64,000 nucleotides of DNA, taken from NCBI RefSeq assembly GCF_009827445.1, contig NZ_WTYI01000001.1, forward strand, positions 434,001 to 498,000, read 5' to 3'. Each line of letters opens with the position of its first letter. The first letter of the stretch is position 1. Below are positions 45,795-55,056 of this stretch, in pieces. Below the pieces are notes generated by a model. That model saw only the letters and a program-made list of their open reading frames with translations. It did not search any database and was not told the origin of the DNA. The position numbers and the translations under genes were made by a program. This DNA comes from Qipengyuania aquimaris (GTDB taxonomy: Bacteria; Pseudomonadota; Alphaproteobacteria; Sphingomonadales; Sphingomonadaceae).

Positions 45795-46715
45795 ATGGCC
45801 AATTCTTCCACCCCCGCCGGAGACGCGGAGAGTAGCAGCGGGCTGTGGCCCGCGATCCGTAAACTGTTCGACCCCGATAGCGGCGAGCGCTCCCTGCGCG
45901 CGCAGCTCGAAGAGGCTATCGACGAACACGAAGGCGAGAACGGCGATTCCTCGGCCGAAGACGATGCCAAGGGCGACCTGTCCGGCGTAGAACGCCAGAT
46001 GCTGCGCAACCTGCTGCATTTCAGCGAGCACGATGCCGATGACGTCGCGGTGCCGCGCGGCGAAATCGTGGCCATGTCCGCCGATGCAAGCTGGGACGAG
46101 TTGGTCGAGACTTTCTCGGAGCACGGCCATTCGCGCATGCCGGTCTATCGCGGCCAGCTCGACGATGTAATCGGCATGATCCACATCAAGGACGTATTCC
46201 CCTTCCTGGCGGAGAAAAAGGAGCCGCCCGCCGACTGGACCGTGCTGATGCGGCAACCGCTCTATGTCCCGCAGACGCGCAACGCGCTCGACGTGCTGGC
46301 AGATATGCGTGCTCAGCGCATGCATCTGGCAGTCGTCATCGACGAATTTTCCGGCACGGACGGGCTGATCACCATCGAAGACCTCGTCGAAGAGATCGTC
46401 GGGGAGATCGAAGACGAGCACGACGAATTGCCTGAGGAATGGATCGTGTCGATCGGCGAAGGGATGTGGGACTGCGACGCCCGTGCCGAACTCGACGACG
46501 TGGCGCAGAAGGTGGATCCCCGCCTCGCCGAGGTCGAAGAGGCGGTCGATACGCTTGGCGGCCTGGCTTTCGTTCTGGCAGAACAGGTCCCGCCGGTTGG
46601 CAAGGTTCTGGAACATGAAAGCGGCTGGCGGATTGAAATCCTCGATGGTGACGAAACTCACGTTAAACGCATGCGCCTGCATGAGCCGCCCTCAGGTGCC
46701 GCCACGGATGAGTGA
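45795..46715 (+). CDS. CorC-like CBS and transporter-associated domain protein
   Basis: The protein has 306 residues without membrane segments. Two CBS domains (about 85-200, with VAVPRGEIVAMSAD and HLAVVIDEFSGTDGLITIEDLVEEIVGEIEDEHD) are followed by the CorC_HlyC domain (about 215-295). It is linked to Mg/Co efflux. It follows ybeY after 17 nt. The lnt gene that often comes next in this cluster is absent. Confidence 0.92.
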   Translation: MANSSTPAGDAESSSGLWPAIRKLFDPDSGERSLRAQLEEAIDEHEGENGDSSAEDDAKGDLSGVERQMLRNLLHFSEHDADDVAVPRGEIVAMSADASWDELVETFSEHGHSRMPVYRGQLDDVIGMIHIKDVFPFLAEKKEPPADWTVLMRQPLYVPQTRNALDVLADMRAQRMHLAVVIDEFSGTDGLITIEDLVEEIVGEIEDEHDELPEEWIVSIGEGMWDCDARAELDDVAQKVDPRLAEVEEAVDTLGGLAFVLAEQVPPVGKVLEHESGWRIEILDGDETHVKRMRLHEPPSGAATDE

Positions 46716-46785
46716 CCGCTCTGTTGCAATATTTTGCACATTGGTCCTCGACAGCGTCGCCGGGGCGCAATAGGCCGCAGGCAAT

Positions 46786-47670
46786 ATGGCTGTCCGCAGA
46801 CTACCTCCCTTGCGCGCCCTCGAGGCATTCGTCCGAACGGTGCGGCTGGGCTCTGCTCGCGCCGCAGCGGATGAATTGGGCTTAAGCCCTTCAGCGCTGT
46901 CACGGCGTATCGGGAATCTCGAGGATTTCGTCGGCAAGAAGCTCTTCACGCGGGCACGTCAGGCTATGCAACTTACCGACGACGGCCATGCGTTCTACGA
47001 AGCTGTGAATCCCCAGCTTGAAGCCCTGGCAAGGGCGGTCGAGAGCCAGTCCGACAATCTTTCCGTCCTGCGGTTGCACTTGGGCGTGTTGCCGCTGTTC
47101 GGAAGCCAGAGGCTATTTCCGCGCCTGGCGGAATTGCGCGCGCGTCATCCGCTGCTCCACATCGATATCGACACCGGCCCTCATCTCGAAGACCGGGTGG
47201 GTGACACGCTGGATGCGGCGATTATCCTGTCGCGCGGGCCTGCCAGCGGCCTCCACGCCGTGCGGCTCGACTTCAACATGGTGCACGCGATCGCGAGCAA
47301 GGAACTCGCCGCGAAGCTCGGCGACAAGCCGGATCCGGAATTGCTCGGGCGCCAGACCTTCCTGATCCACAACGGATTGCCCGAAAGCTTCGTCGCCTGG
47401 AAAGACGAGCTGGGCCTCAGGGATATCGAGCCGGCGGCAATCGATCACTTCGATTCGGGACAGCTCATGCTCGAGGCTGCTGCACAGGGCCTGGGCATCG
47501 CGATCATGCACGACGATCACTTGCGCCGCGCAGCGGACGATCGCCTGACCGATCTCTACGGGGTCGAGGTCGAAAGCCCCTATAGCTACTGGTTCGTCTG
47601 CAAACCCACAGCTCTGGAAGAAAGGCCGGTGCGCCTCTTCCACGATTGGCTCGTGAAGGCCGAGCTTTAG
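46786..47670 (+). CDS. LysR family transcriptional regulator
   Basis: The protein has 294 residues. The N-terminal winged HTH has PLRALEAFVRTVRLGSARAAADELGLSPSALSRRIGNLEDFVG (residues 8-50), similar to GcvA/AmpR-type regulators. The effector-binding domain follows from about 90. The target and signal are unknown; the flanking genes are convergent or unrelated. Its stop overlaps that of the opposing acyltransferase. Confidence 0.9.
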   Translation: MAVRRLPPLRALEAFVRTVRLGSARAAADELGLSPSALSRRIGNLEDFVGKKLFTRARQAMQLTDDGHAFYEAVNPQLEALARAVESQSDNLSVLRLHLGVLPLFGSQRLFPRLAELRARHPLLHIDIDTGPHLEDRVGDTLDAAIILSRGPASGLHAVRLDFNMVHAIASKELAAKLGDKPDPELLGRQTFLIHNGLPESFVAWKDELGLRDIEPAAIDHFDSGQLMLEAAAQGLGIAIMHDDHLRRAADDRLTDLYGVEVESPYSYWFVCKPTALEERPVRLFHDWLVKAEL

Positions 47671-48569
47671 CCTTCCGCTTCGGCTTGTGGCGGTTTGTAT
47701 CGCACTGCGTCGACAACGTGCTGATAGTCGCGCAGCGGCCCTCCGAGGTTCGCGACAAGTCGTTCTTCGATCTCTTCACGCGCCTTGGCCGCAATGGCTT
47801 TGCGACCGTGGTATTCTTCCGGACTGAAAGGTTCGAGATAGTGGAGGCGCAACTTGAATGTCCCGCGCCGTGCCATGACGCGCATCGCGTTGTGCAATCC
47901 ACTTTCTTCGCCGATCCAGCCGATTTCCTCTGAATTCGTGCCGTAATCGACGACAACGGGCTGCACCATTACACCTGGAGGAGGCGGCTCCAGGACCGAG
48001 ATCATGCTGGACTTGAAGGGTAACAGGGAATGTCCGTCGGTAACGGTCCCTTCCGGGAAAACGGTGACGGACCAGTTGTCTGCCAGGGCTTCCTTCAGCG
48101 CATTGATCTGTTCAGCCACACCCATGCGGTGTTCGCGTTTGACGAAAACCGTCCGGTTGAGGCTGCAGAGCCAGCCGATGACGGGAACCTGGCTCAACTC
48201 GTACTTCGCGACGAAAGCGGTCCCGCTGGCTCCTGCCATGGCGAGGATGTCGATCCACGACACGTGGTTTGCAATAAAGAAGACATCGCGGCGAAGGGGG
48301 GTGCCGACCACTTCGACCCGGGCTCCGACGACCCGCGCCGTGTAGCGCAGGAAAAGCATCGGGAAGGGCGAGCCGTAAGCAAAAATGCGGAAGGCATAGT
48401 GTAACGGTACGAAGAACAGCAGAAGCAGGACGATGCCGACTAGACGGAGGATGAAGCGGATCCATCCGATCAGTGTCAGGGGAACCTTCTCGCCGCGCGC
48501 CGCGGCCAGCCGCTTCTTGGAGTAACGCTCCAGACGGCGCTCAGCTTTCGCGGTCGAGGCGGACGCCAT
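47667..48569 (-). CDS. 1-acyl-sn-glycerol-3-phosphate acyltransferase (PlsC-like)
   Basis: The protein has 300 residues. A membrane segment at about 33-53 precedes the LPLAT core: NHVSWID (HX4D) near 95, FPEGTVTDG near 170, and PVVVDY near 205. It transfers an acyl chain to a lysophospholipid or a related acceptor at the inner membrane. GGAGC 5 nt before the ATG at 48569 supports this start, which overlaps the fur gene by 29 nt; the longer frame to 48680 is a shadow of fur. Confidence 0.88.
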   Translation of the reverse strand: MASASTAKAERRLERYSKKRLAAARGEKVPLTLIGWIRFILRLVGIVLLLLFFVPLHYAFRIFAYGSPFPMLFLRYTARVVGARVEVVGTPLRRDVFFIANHVSWIDILAMAGASGTAFVAKYELSQVPVIGWLCSLNRTVFVKREHRMGVAEQINALKEALADNWSVTVFPEGTVTDGHSLLPFKSSMISVLEPPPPGVMVQPVVVDYGTNSEEIGWIGEESGLHNAMRVMARRGTFKLRLHYLEPFSPEEYHGRKAIAAKAREEIEERLVANLGGPLRDYQHVVDAVRYKPPQAEAEG

Positions 48570-48963
48570 AAAGCTCCATGCGATGGTCGACGAGACGATA
48601 GCCCAGTTTCTCGGCAATCTGCTTCTGCAGGGCTTCCAGTTCAGGATCGACGAACTCGACGACCTTGCCGCTTTCCACATCGATTAGGTGATCGTGGTGC
48701 GCTTCCGGCGCCGCTTCGTAGCGAGCGCGGCCGTCACCGAAATCGTGCCGGTCGAGAATGCCGGCTTCTTCAAACAGGCGAACGGTACGATAGACCGTGG
48801 CAATGGAGATGCCGGGATCGATCTTGTTGGCGCGTTCGTGCAGCATTTCCACGTCAGGATGATCGTCACTCTCCGACAGCACTTTCGCAATAACGCGACG
48901 CTGCTCGGTAATGCGCAGTCCCTTGTCAGCACAAAGCTGCTCTAGATCGATCTTCTGGTGCAA
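48541..48963 (-). CDS. Fur family transcriptional regulator
   Basis: The protein has 140 residues. The winged HTH (LCADKGLRITEQRRVIAKVL, and SIATVYRTVRLFEEAGI) and the metal-site EAHHDHLIDVESGKVVEF are typical of Fur/Mur. The structural-zinc CxxC pairs are absent, as in alphaproteobacterial Fur/Mur. The chosen start is a TTG at 48963 with GGGGAG 6 nt upstream; the open frame goes on to a GTG at 48993, but that lies inside the terminator of the MucR gene. It should control iron or manganese uptake genes. Confidence 0.88.
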   Translation of the reverse strand: MHQKIDLEQLCADKGLRITEQRRVIAKVLSESDDHPDVEMLHERANKIDPGISIATVYRTVRLFEEAGILDRHDFGDGRARYEAAPEAHHDHLIDVESGKVVEFVDPELEALQKQIAEKLGYRLVDHRMELYGVRLDRES

Positions 48964-48981
48964 TGGGGCTCCCCGATTGAA

Positions 48982-49013
48982 AACGCCCCGCACCCTTATC
49001 GGGCCGGGGCGTT
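48982..49013 (-). terminator. rho-independent terminator of the MucR gene
   Basis: AACGCCCCG and CGGGGCGTT form a perfect 9-bp stem, with inner CCC/GGG, followed on the minus strand by TTTTC. It lies 23 nt after the MucR stop. Confidence 0.8.
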
Positions 49014-49035
49014 GTTCTCAAGCAGGCAGTGCTGA

Positions 49036-49473
49036 TTAAGCGGCTTTACGACGTCCGCGCTTCTGGCCGGGTTTGCGGCCAAGACCGATCTTCTTGGCGA
49101 GATCGCGACGCGTATCGGCGTAATCGGGTGCAACCATCGGATAATCGGATGAAAGATCCCAACGCTGACGATATTCGTCAGGAGTCATTCCGTGCTCTGT
49201 CGAAAGGTGCCGCTTGAGCATTTTCATCTTCTTGCCGCAGTCTAGGCAAACAATGTGGTCTTTTTTAATGGACGAGCGGATGGAAACGGCCGGATCAGGA
49301 CGGACTTCTTCAGCGGCATTGCCGCCTTCGAGGCCGGACAGTGCAGCATAGACATTCGAAATCAGCGTCGGCACGTCGTCAACGGCAACGCTGTTATTGC
49401 TGACGTGGGCAGCAACGATATCCGACGTCAACGTAATGAGCGTTTCGGACATGTCGGTTTCGAATTGATCCAT
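49036..49473 (-). CDS. MucR/Ros family zinc-finger transcriptional regulator
   Basis: The protein has 145 residues. A Ros-type finger CLDCGKKMKMLKRHLSTEH has Cys76, Cys79, His89 and His94, followed by MTPDEYRQRWDL, the MucR signature, and a very basic C-terminus. Such proteins are global silencers of exopolysaccharide, motility and cell-cycle genes. AGGGAGA about 12 nt upstream supports the ATG at 49473. Confidence 0.92.
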   Translation of the reverse strand: MDQFETDMSETLITLTSDIVAAHVSNNSVAVDDVPTLISNVYAALSGLEGGNAAEEVRPDPAVSIRSSIKKDHIVCLDCGKKMKMLKRHLSTEHGMTPDEYRQRWDLSSDYPMVAPDYADTRRDLAKKIGLGRKPGQKRGRRKAA

Positions 49474-49590
49474 AGTGCAAAATCTCCCTTTTCTTGTGGC
49501 TATAACCAAGTCCAAGGGGTGTCTACTCAAAATTGTACAAAACCGCCACTTTTGTCGCATGTATACAAGAATCCGCTGAGAAGCAGCCGC

Positions 49591-50043
49591 TTAGAGCGCT
49601 TTCCCGAATGTGACCGCGTCGATTTTTGTGCCGTCCTCGGTGCGGTAATAGTCCTTTCGCCTGCCTATCGGCACGAAGCCGGCAGATCGGTAGACTTTCT
49701 CGGCCGGGTTGTTTGCCCGCACCTCGAGAAAAACGTTGGTGGCTCCCATCCGGGCCGATTTTTGCAAGAACTCAGCGATCAGTTTGCTACCGAGGCCATG
49801 TCCCCGTTTTTCAGGTAGTACCCCGATAAGAAGTAATTCCACTTCGTCGAGCACCTTGCGTGCCAATACAAATCCCGCGGCAGGGCTGTGCTCGTCGGGA
49901 TACCGCCCCGCCTCATCGAACAGGATCAGAAAGCCAGAAGAAAGGGCCAGTGAGTCCTCTACTTGGCGACGCGTCCATGCTTCACGCCAGTGAGGATCAA
50001 ACGCGGCATCCATGACCGCCATGGCCTTATCCAGGTCGTTCAT
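49591..50043 (-). CDS. rimI: GNAT acetyltransferase, RimI-like
   Basis: The protein has 150 residues. It belongs to the GNAT family with acetyl-CoA loop LPEKRGHGLGSKLI near 77 and the C-terminal EVRANNPAEKVYRSAGFVPIGRRKDYY of RimI, which acetylates the N-terminal Ala of ribosomal protein S18. It overlaps the tsaB stop by ATGA; tsaB-rimI is a widely conserved pair. Confidence 0.9.
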   Translation of the reverse strand: MNDLDKAMAVMDAAFDPHWREAWTRRQVEDSLALSSGFLILFDEAGRYPDEHSPAAGFVLARKVLDEVELLLIGVLPEKRGHGLGSKLIAEFLQKSARMGATNVFLEVRANNPAEKVYRSAGFVPIGRRKDYYRTEDGTKIDAVTFGKAL

Positions 50044-50657
50044 CGCGATGGCAGTTTGGCGTCCGGCCCGCGTCCATACAAGGGTGAGAGCTGGTCGGTG
50101 AGCAAGGCTTCAGGAACCGCATCGAAGCAAGAGGCATCGGGGAGGGCGGTCACGACCCTGTCCTCCGGATGACCGATCATCGCGGCCAGATCTCCTGCGC
50201 GCGAACCGGCAATCGTTGCGCGGGCCGCCCGTTGTGCGGCGTTTTCCGGCGTCAGGGAAGAAAGCTCGCACAAGGGCAATCCGTCGGATCCGAAATCCTG
50301 GACGAACCATTCGCCATGGCCGCCATTCATGCAGACGGTGACATCGCTCGCTCCTTGGTCGCGCGCTATTGCGGCTACGAGGGCAAGCGTCTGATAGCCG
50401 CGAACCTGGACGTTCCAGGCGATGCCCAATGAGCGTGCGGCGGCAAGACCGATCCGTACTCCGGTAAAACTTCCCGGGCCCAGCGAAACGCAGATCATGT
50501 CGGCTCGACCACGGTTCTCAAGGCGAGAGATCATGGGGACAAGCTTTTCAGCATGACCGCGGCCGATCGTCTCGTGGAATGCTCCCACGGCGCGCCCCTC
50601 TTCGAAAAGCGCAACCGAGCAGGCTTCTGTGGCAGTTTCTATCGCAAGCAAACGCAT
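50040..50657 (-). CDS. tsaB: tRNA threonylcarbamoyladenosine biosynthesis protein TsaB
   Basis: The protein has 205 residues. It is the ASKHA-fold partner of TsaD in t6A37 synthesis. It begins MRLLAIETATEACSVALFE and has ICVSLGPGSFTGVRIGLAAARSLG near 66. The frame extends to 50675, but the ATG at 50657 gives the usual N-terminus. It is coupled to rimI by ATGA. Confidence 0.93.
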   Translation of the reverse strand: MRLLAIETATEACSVALFEEGRAVGAFHETIGRGHAEKLVPMISRLENRGRADMICVSLGPGSFTGVRIGLAAARSLGIAWNVQVRGYQTLALVAAIARDQGASDVTVCMNGGHGEWFVQDFGSDGLPLCELSSLTPENAAQRAARATIAGSRAGDLAAMIGHPEDRVVTALPDASCFDAVPEALLTDQLSPLYGRGPDAKLPSR

Positions 50658-50693
50658 GGATGCGCAGTGCCCCACCCTTGCTTACGCTTCAAG

Positions 50694-51302
50694 TCAGGCG
50701 ATTGAGTTGAATGTGTCGAAGTCCGGTCGCGGGCTGCGATCGAAAATCGTTGTCGCATCGCCATAACCGATCGAGCAGATGAAGTTGGTCCTGTGTTTCG
50801 GGTTGTCCCCGAAGAAGGCCTTGTCGACCGCGTCCGCATCGAAACCCGACATCGGACCGCAGTCGAGACCGACGGCGCGTGCTGCGATCATGAGGTAGGC
50901 GCCCTGAAGCGAGGAATTGCGGAATGCGCCTTCCTTGCGTCCTTCCTCGTCGCCATTGAACCAGCTCTTGGCGTCAGTATGGGGGAAGAGCCAAGGGAGC
51001 TCTTCATGGAAGTCGATGTCGTACCCGATGATAGCCGTAACCGGGGCAGTCAGGATCTTGTCGGTGTTTCCTTCCGACGCACAATCGGCGAGCTTCTTCT
51101 TTGCATCTTCCGATTTCACCCAGATTATGCGCGAGGGCTGCATGTTCGCCGATGTCGGCGCCATCTTCAGCAATTCGTAGATTGCATGAATCTGTTCGTC
51201 CGACACTTCTTTTTCGAGCCAGCCATTATAGCTGCGCGCCTCGCGGAATACCTGGTCGAGGGCGTCGGCGGAAAGTGTGGTGTCGTGAAACTGCTTGGTC
51301 AT
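50694..51302 (-). CDS. malonic semialdehyde reductase / RutE-like nitroreductase
   Basis: The protein has 202 residues of the nitroreductase family, HadB/RutE subgroup: FREARSYNGWLEKEVSDEQIHAIYELLKMAPTSANMQPSRIIWVKS, FRNSSLQGAYLMIAARAVGLDCGPMSGFDADAVD near 130 and FICSIGYGD near 175. RutE reduces malonic semialdehyde in pyrimidine degradation, but no rut genes are near, so the substrate here is uncertain. It sits between nfu and tsaB, where most related genomes do not have it. Confidence 0.88.
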   Translation of the reverse strand: MTKQFHDTTLSADALDQVFREARSYNGWLEKEVSDEQIHAIYELLKMAPTSANMQPSRIIWVKSEDAKKKLADCASEGNTDKILTAPVTAIIGYDIDFHEELPWLFPHTDAKSWFNGDEEGRKEGAFRNSSLQGAYLMIAARAVGLDCGPMSGFDADAVDKAFFGDNPKHRTNFICSIGYGDATTIFDRSPRPDFDTFNSIA

Positions 51303-51329
51303 CGAATACTCGCGTGTCGAAATTGATAT

Positions 51330-51911
51330 TCAGGCTGCGCGAACCTCAACGACCTCCGGGACGTAATGTTTCAACAGGCCCTCGATTCCGTGTTTCAGTG
51401 TGGCTGTCGAGGAAGGACACCCTGCGCAGGCGCCCTGAAGCTGCAGATAGACAATACCGTCGCGAAACCCGCGATACTGGATGTCGCCGCCATCGCCCGC
51501 AACTGCCGGGCGCACCCGGGTTTCCAGCAATTCGTTGATCTGGGCAACGATATCGGCATCAGCCTCGTTTTCCTCAACAAGCAAATCTTCGTCATCCGCC
51601 GGGACGGAGATTCCGCCTGCGGTGCCTGCAGCAAAAAGCGGAGCCTCGGACACGAAATGATCGAGAAGGATGGAAAGGACCTGCGGCTTGAGGTCGGCCC
51701 AACTCGCGCCCGGCGCGGCCGTCACGGTCACGAATTCGCCGCCGAAGAAAACGTTCACCACCTCTCCGGTGTCGAAGATCGCCTGGGCCAGCGGACTGGC
51801 TTCCGCCGCTTCGGGCGATGCGAACTCGCGGGTCCCCTGGCCCATGACGGGACGTCCCGGCAGGAACTTGAGGCTGGACGGGTTGGGCGTGGTTTCGGTT
51901 TCGATGAACAT
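51330..51911 (-). CDS. NifU/Nfu-type iron-sulfur cluster carrier
   Basis: The protein has 193 residues. The N-terminal Nfu_N domain begins MFIETETTPNPSSLKFLPG; the C-terminal NifU domain has IQYRGFRDGIVYLQLQGACAGCPSS with the CxxC cluster motif near 150. It carries 4Fe-4S clusters to apoproteins. In-frame ATGs at 51920 and 51959 are alternatives; none has a clear Shine-Dalgarno. Confidence 0.9.
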   Translation of the reverse strand: MFIETETTPNPSSLKFLPGRPVMGQGTREFASPEAAEASPLAQAIFDTGEVVNVFFGGEFVTVTAAPGASWADLKPQVLSILLDHFVSEAPLFAAGTAGGISVPADDEDLLVEENEADADIVAQINELLETRVRPAVAGDGGDIQYRGFRDGIVYLQLQGACAGCPSSTATLKHGIEGLLKHYVPEVVEVRAA

Positions 51912-52008
51912 GCTGCGCATGTAGTGATGCGGGCCCATAGCGGCAAGCGAAGCTATCATTTGTTCGTGTTCACTGGTCCTTCACCGGCACCGTACCTATA
52001 CATGAGCG

Positions 52009-54945
52009 ATGACTGATATTCCGCGCGCCTTCCGGCGTCTCGCGCTTTGCCTTCCACTTTCCCTGCTCGCGGTGCAGCCGCTGGCGGCACAGGGCATCCC
52101 GGTGCCGTCCTCGCTCCAGGCAGAGGGGGAGGTTCCCTGGATTTACGAGGGCAGCGACGTCCCGCGCGACGAGGAATGGCTGTTCGGAGAGCTTGATAAC
52201 GGACTGCGTTACGGCGTTCGCGAGAACGGTGTTCCGCCGGGCCAGGTCTCGATCCGTGTCAGGATCGATGCGGGTTCGCTCTATGAAGAGGACGACGAAC
52301 TGGGGTATGCCCACTTGCTGGAGCACCTGTTGTTCCGCGAGAGCAAATACCTCGGGATTTCGGAAGCTATACCTACGTGGCAGCGCCTCGGCGCTACCTT
52401 CGGCAGCGACACCAACGCCGAGACCAGCCCGACGCACACGGTCTACAAACTGGACCTCCCGAATGTAGACCCGGCGAAGCTGGAAGAGAGCATGAAGCTG
52501 CTTTCCGGCATGGTCCGCGCGCCTGTCCTGTCGGATTCCAATGTCGCTACCGAAGTGCCAATCGTTCTGGCAGAGAAGCGCGAACGTGGCGGCGTGAACG
52601 AGCGCGTTTCCGAAGCGTCCTTGCAGACGCTCTTCGCCGGTCAGCGGCTGGCGGAGCGGATCACGATCGGCACTGACGAGAGCCTTCGCGGCGCTACCGG
52701 CGCTTCGGTGCAGGCCTTCTACGACCGCTGGTACCGCCCGGAAAACACGGTGATCTCCGTGGTCGGCGATCTCGACCCGGTGCTCTTTGCGAGCCTCATC
52801 GAAAAATACTTTGCCGATTGGGCGGTTGCGGGCGAGCCGGTGCCTGCCCCGGCCTTCGGCGATCCCCTCCCGCCAGCGGGGGCGAATGTAGCCAATCCGG
52901 TAGGCGATGTTGCAGTCATAGTAGAGCCGTCGCTGCCGCGCGCATTCACATATGGCTACTTCAGGCCCTGGCGACAGGTTCTTGACACCATCGTCTACAA
53001 TGAAGGCCGCCTGCGCGAGCAGCTTGCGCTCCAACTGATCAACCGCCGGTTGGAGGCGCGCGCGCGTTCGGGCGGCAGTTTCCTCTACGCCCAGGCGAAC
53101 GAGGCGAAGATCAGCCGGTCGACGCACGTCACGCTGGTCCAGTTTGCACCGCTGACGGAAGATTGGGAGCAGGCGCTTGCCGATGTCCGTTCAGTCATCG
53201 CCGATGCACTCGCCAACCCTCCGACGCGCGAGGAAATGGAGCGCGAACTCCAGGAAATGGAAGTCGGCTACACCAATCTGGTCGAACAGCGCTCGGTCCT
53301 TGCCGGATCGGGCTATGCCGACGATCTGGTCAATGCGGTCGACATCCGAGAGGCGATTGCTGCGCCCGAAACCTTCCTGATGGTGTTCAATTCCATGCGC
53401 GAAAAGGCCACGCCGGAAAACGTGCTGGAGGAAACGCGCAAGCTGTTCAGCGGCAACGTCGTTCGCGCGACCTATATCACCCCGGCCGCCGACGAAGCGA
53501 CCGAGGAGAGCCTTGCCGCGGCCCTTTCCGCACAGGTCGATGCCAGCGACGATGCCAGGCTGGCCGCACAGACCATCTCCTTCGACGAGCTTCCCCCCGT
53601 CGGGGAGCCGGGCGAAGTGGTTGCAAGGGTTCCCCATTCCATCGGCGATGTAGAGCGGGTCGAATTTGCCAATGGCGTCAAGGCGCTGTTGCTGGCCAAC
53701 AATCACGAACCCGGCCGCGTCGCGGTGAAGGTCCGCTTCGGCGGCGGCTTGCGCGCGTTCGACGAAGACGAGGCCGCGATCATTCAGCTGGGCGAGGGTG
53801 CACTTATCCAGTCGGGCCTTGGCGAACTGGGTCAGGAAGAGCTCGACCGCCTCGCAACGGGTCGCAAGATGGGCTTTGACTTCGCGATCGGCGAAGGCGC
53901 GTTCTCCTTCAATGCGCAGACCCGTAGGCAGGACCTTGCCGACCAGCTCTATCTGTTCGCCGCGAAGCTGGGCATGCCCCGCTGGGACGCCGCCCCCCTG
54001 GAACGCGCGAAAGCCGCTGCCCGGCTCGCTTACCAGAGCTATGGAGCAAGCCCTGCCGGTATCATCAATCGTGATCTCGAATATTATCTCTACGGGCAGG
54101 ACCGGCGCTTCCTTACGCCGACACCTGAAATGCTCGATGCGGTTTCGCTGGCCGAATTCCGCGACACATGGACGCCGGCCTTGCAGCAGGGGCCGATCGA
54201 AGTCCTGATCTTCGGCGATTACGACAAGGAAGCGGCCATTGAGACCCTGCGGGGCACGTTCGGTGCCCTGCCGACGCGCGCGCCGCTGCCTGCCGATGTC
54301 GCATCTGGCCAGTTCGGCTTTGCAACACCCGGCGAGACCCTCGTTCGCAACCATTCGGGAGAAGCCGACCAGGCTGCCGCCGTAATTGCTTGGCCGGTGG
54401 GTGCAGGCCCGAAGGAAATCCGCAAGTCACGGCAGCTCGCAATCTTGACGGAGGTGTTCAACAACCGACTTCGCGATGCAATGCGCGAACGTGCGGGGGC
54501 CAGCTATGCGCCCGTGGTTCGCCTGGATTGGCCGACAGACGTGGAAACCGGCGGCACCGTCACGGCGCTGGCGCAGCTGCGCCCGTCAGATGTCCCGACC
54601 TTTTTCCGCGAGGCAGACCGCATTGCCAGCGAGTTGACCGTAACGCCGCCGAGCGAGGACGAGCTTGCCCGCGCGACGGAGCCGCTCCGCAATTATTACG
54701 AGCGGATTTCGAGCGGGAATTACTTCTTCCTGCTCGAGTTGGAGAATTCGACGATCGATCCGCGTCGCATGATGGCCTTGCGCGGTTTGCTGAACGACTA
54801 CTCCAGCACCACTCCCGAAGCGATGCTGACGTTGGCCCAGGAATACTTTGCCGGGACGCCGGGCTGGCGCATGGCAGTTATCCCCGAAGGCCAGGAACTG
54901 GCTACTGCAGCCACCGCATCGGGAGCAGCTGCGACGGGTCGCTGA
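52009..54945 (+). CDS. periplasmic M16 family zinc peptidase
   Basis: The protein has 978 residues. A signal peptide (to about residue 28, ending LAAQ) exports it. The inverted zinc motif HLLEH is at 102-106, with the third ligand Glu in the ETSPTHTVYKLD to SEASLQTLF region. Two M16 domain pairs fill the protein, as in pitrilysin-like enzymes with a C-terminal inactive half. It degrades peptides in the envelope. A TATACA ends 6-7 nt before the ATG and no Shine-Dalgarno is seen, so it may be leaderless. Confidence 0.9.
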   Translation: MTDIPRAFRRLALCLPLSLLAVQPLAAQGIPVPSSLQAEGEVPWIYEGSDVPRDEEWLFGELDNGLRYGVRENGVPPGQVSIRVRIDAGSLYEEDDELGYAHLLEHLLFRESKYLGISEAIPTWQRLGATFGSDTNAETSPTHTVYKLDLPNVDPAKLEESMKLLSGMVRAPVLSDSNVATEVPIVLAEKRERGGVNERVSEASLQTLFAGQRLAERITIGTDESLRGATGASVQAFYDRWYRPENTVISVVGDLDPVLFASLIEKYFADWAVAGEPVPAPAFGDPLPPAGANVANPVGDVAVIVEPSLPRAFTYGYFRPWRQVLDTIVYNEGRLREQLALQLINRRLEARARSGGSFLYAQANEAKISRSTHVTLVQFAPLTEDWEQALADVRSVIADALANPPTREEMERELQEMEVGYTNLVEQRSVLAGSGYADDLVNAVDIREAIAAPETFLMVFNSMREKATPENVLEETRKLFSGNVVRATYITPAADEATEESLAAALSAQVDASDDARLAAQTISFDELPPVGEPGEVVARVPHSIGDVERVEFANGVKALLLANNHEPGRVAVKVRFGGGLRAFDEDEAAIIQLGEGALIQSGLGELGQEELDRLATGRKMGFDFAIGEGAFSFNAQTRRQDLADQLYLFAAKLGMPRWDAAPLERAKAAARLAYQSYGASPAGIINRDLEYYLYGQDRRFLTPTPEMLDAVSLAEFRDTWTPALQQGPIEVLIFGDYDKEAAIETLRGTFGALPTRAPLPADVASGQFGFATPGETLVRNHSGEADQAAAVIAWPVGAGPKEIRKSRQLAILTEVFNNRLRDAMRERAGASYAPVVRLDWPTDVETGGTVTALAQLRPSDVPTFFREADRIASELTVTPPSEDELARATEPLRNYYERISSGNYFFLLELENSTIDPRRMMALRGLLNDYSSTTPEAMLTLAQEYFAGTPGWRMAVIPEGQELATAATASGAAATGR

Positions 54946-55056
54946 GACCCGATCACGGCAATCGCGCTTTTGCGCTGGCCAAGTTTATGCTGCTTGCGCG
55001 AAAAGGGCGGATGCGGTTGCGTGGACGACCGCATTTATTGGAAGAATGGAATTGTA

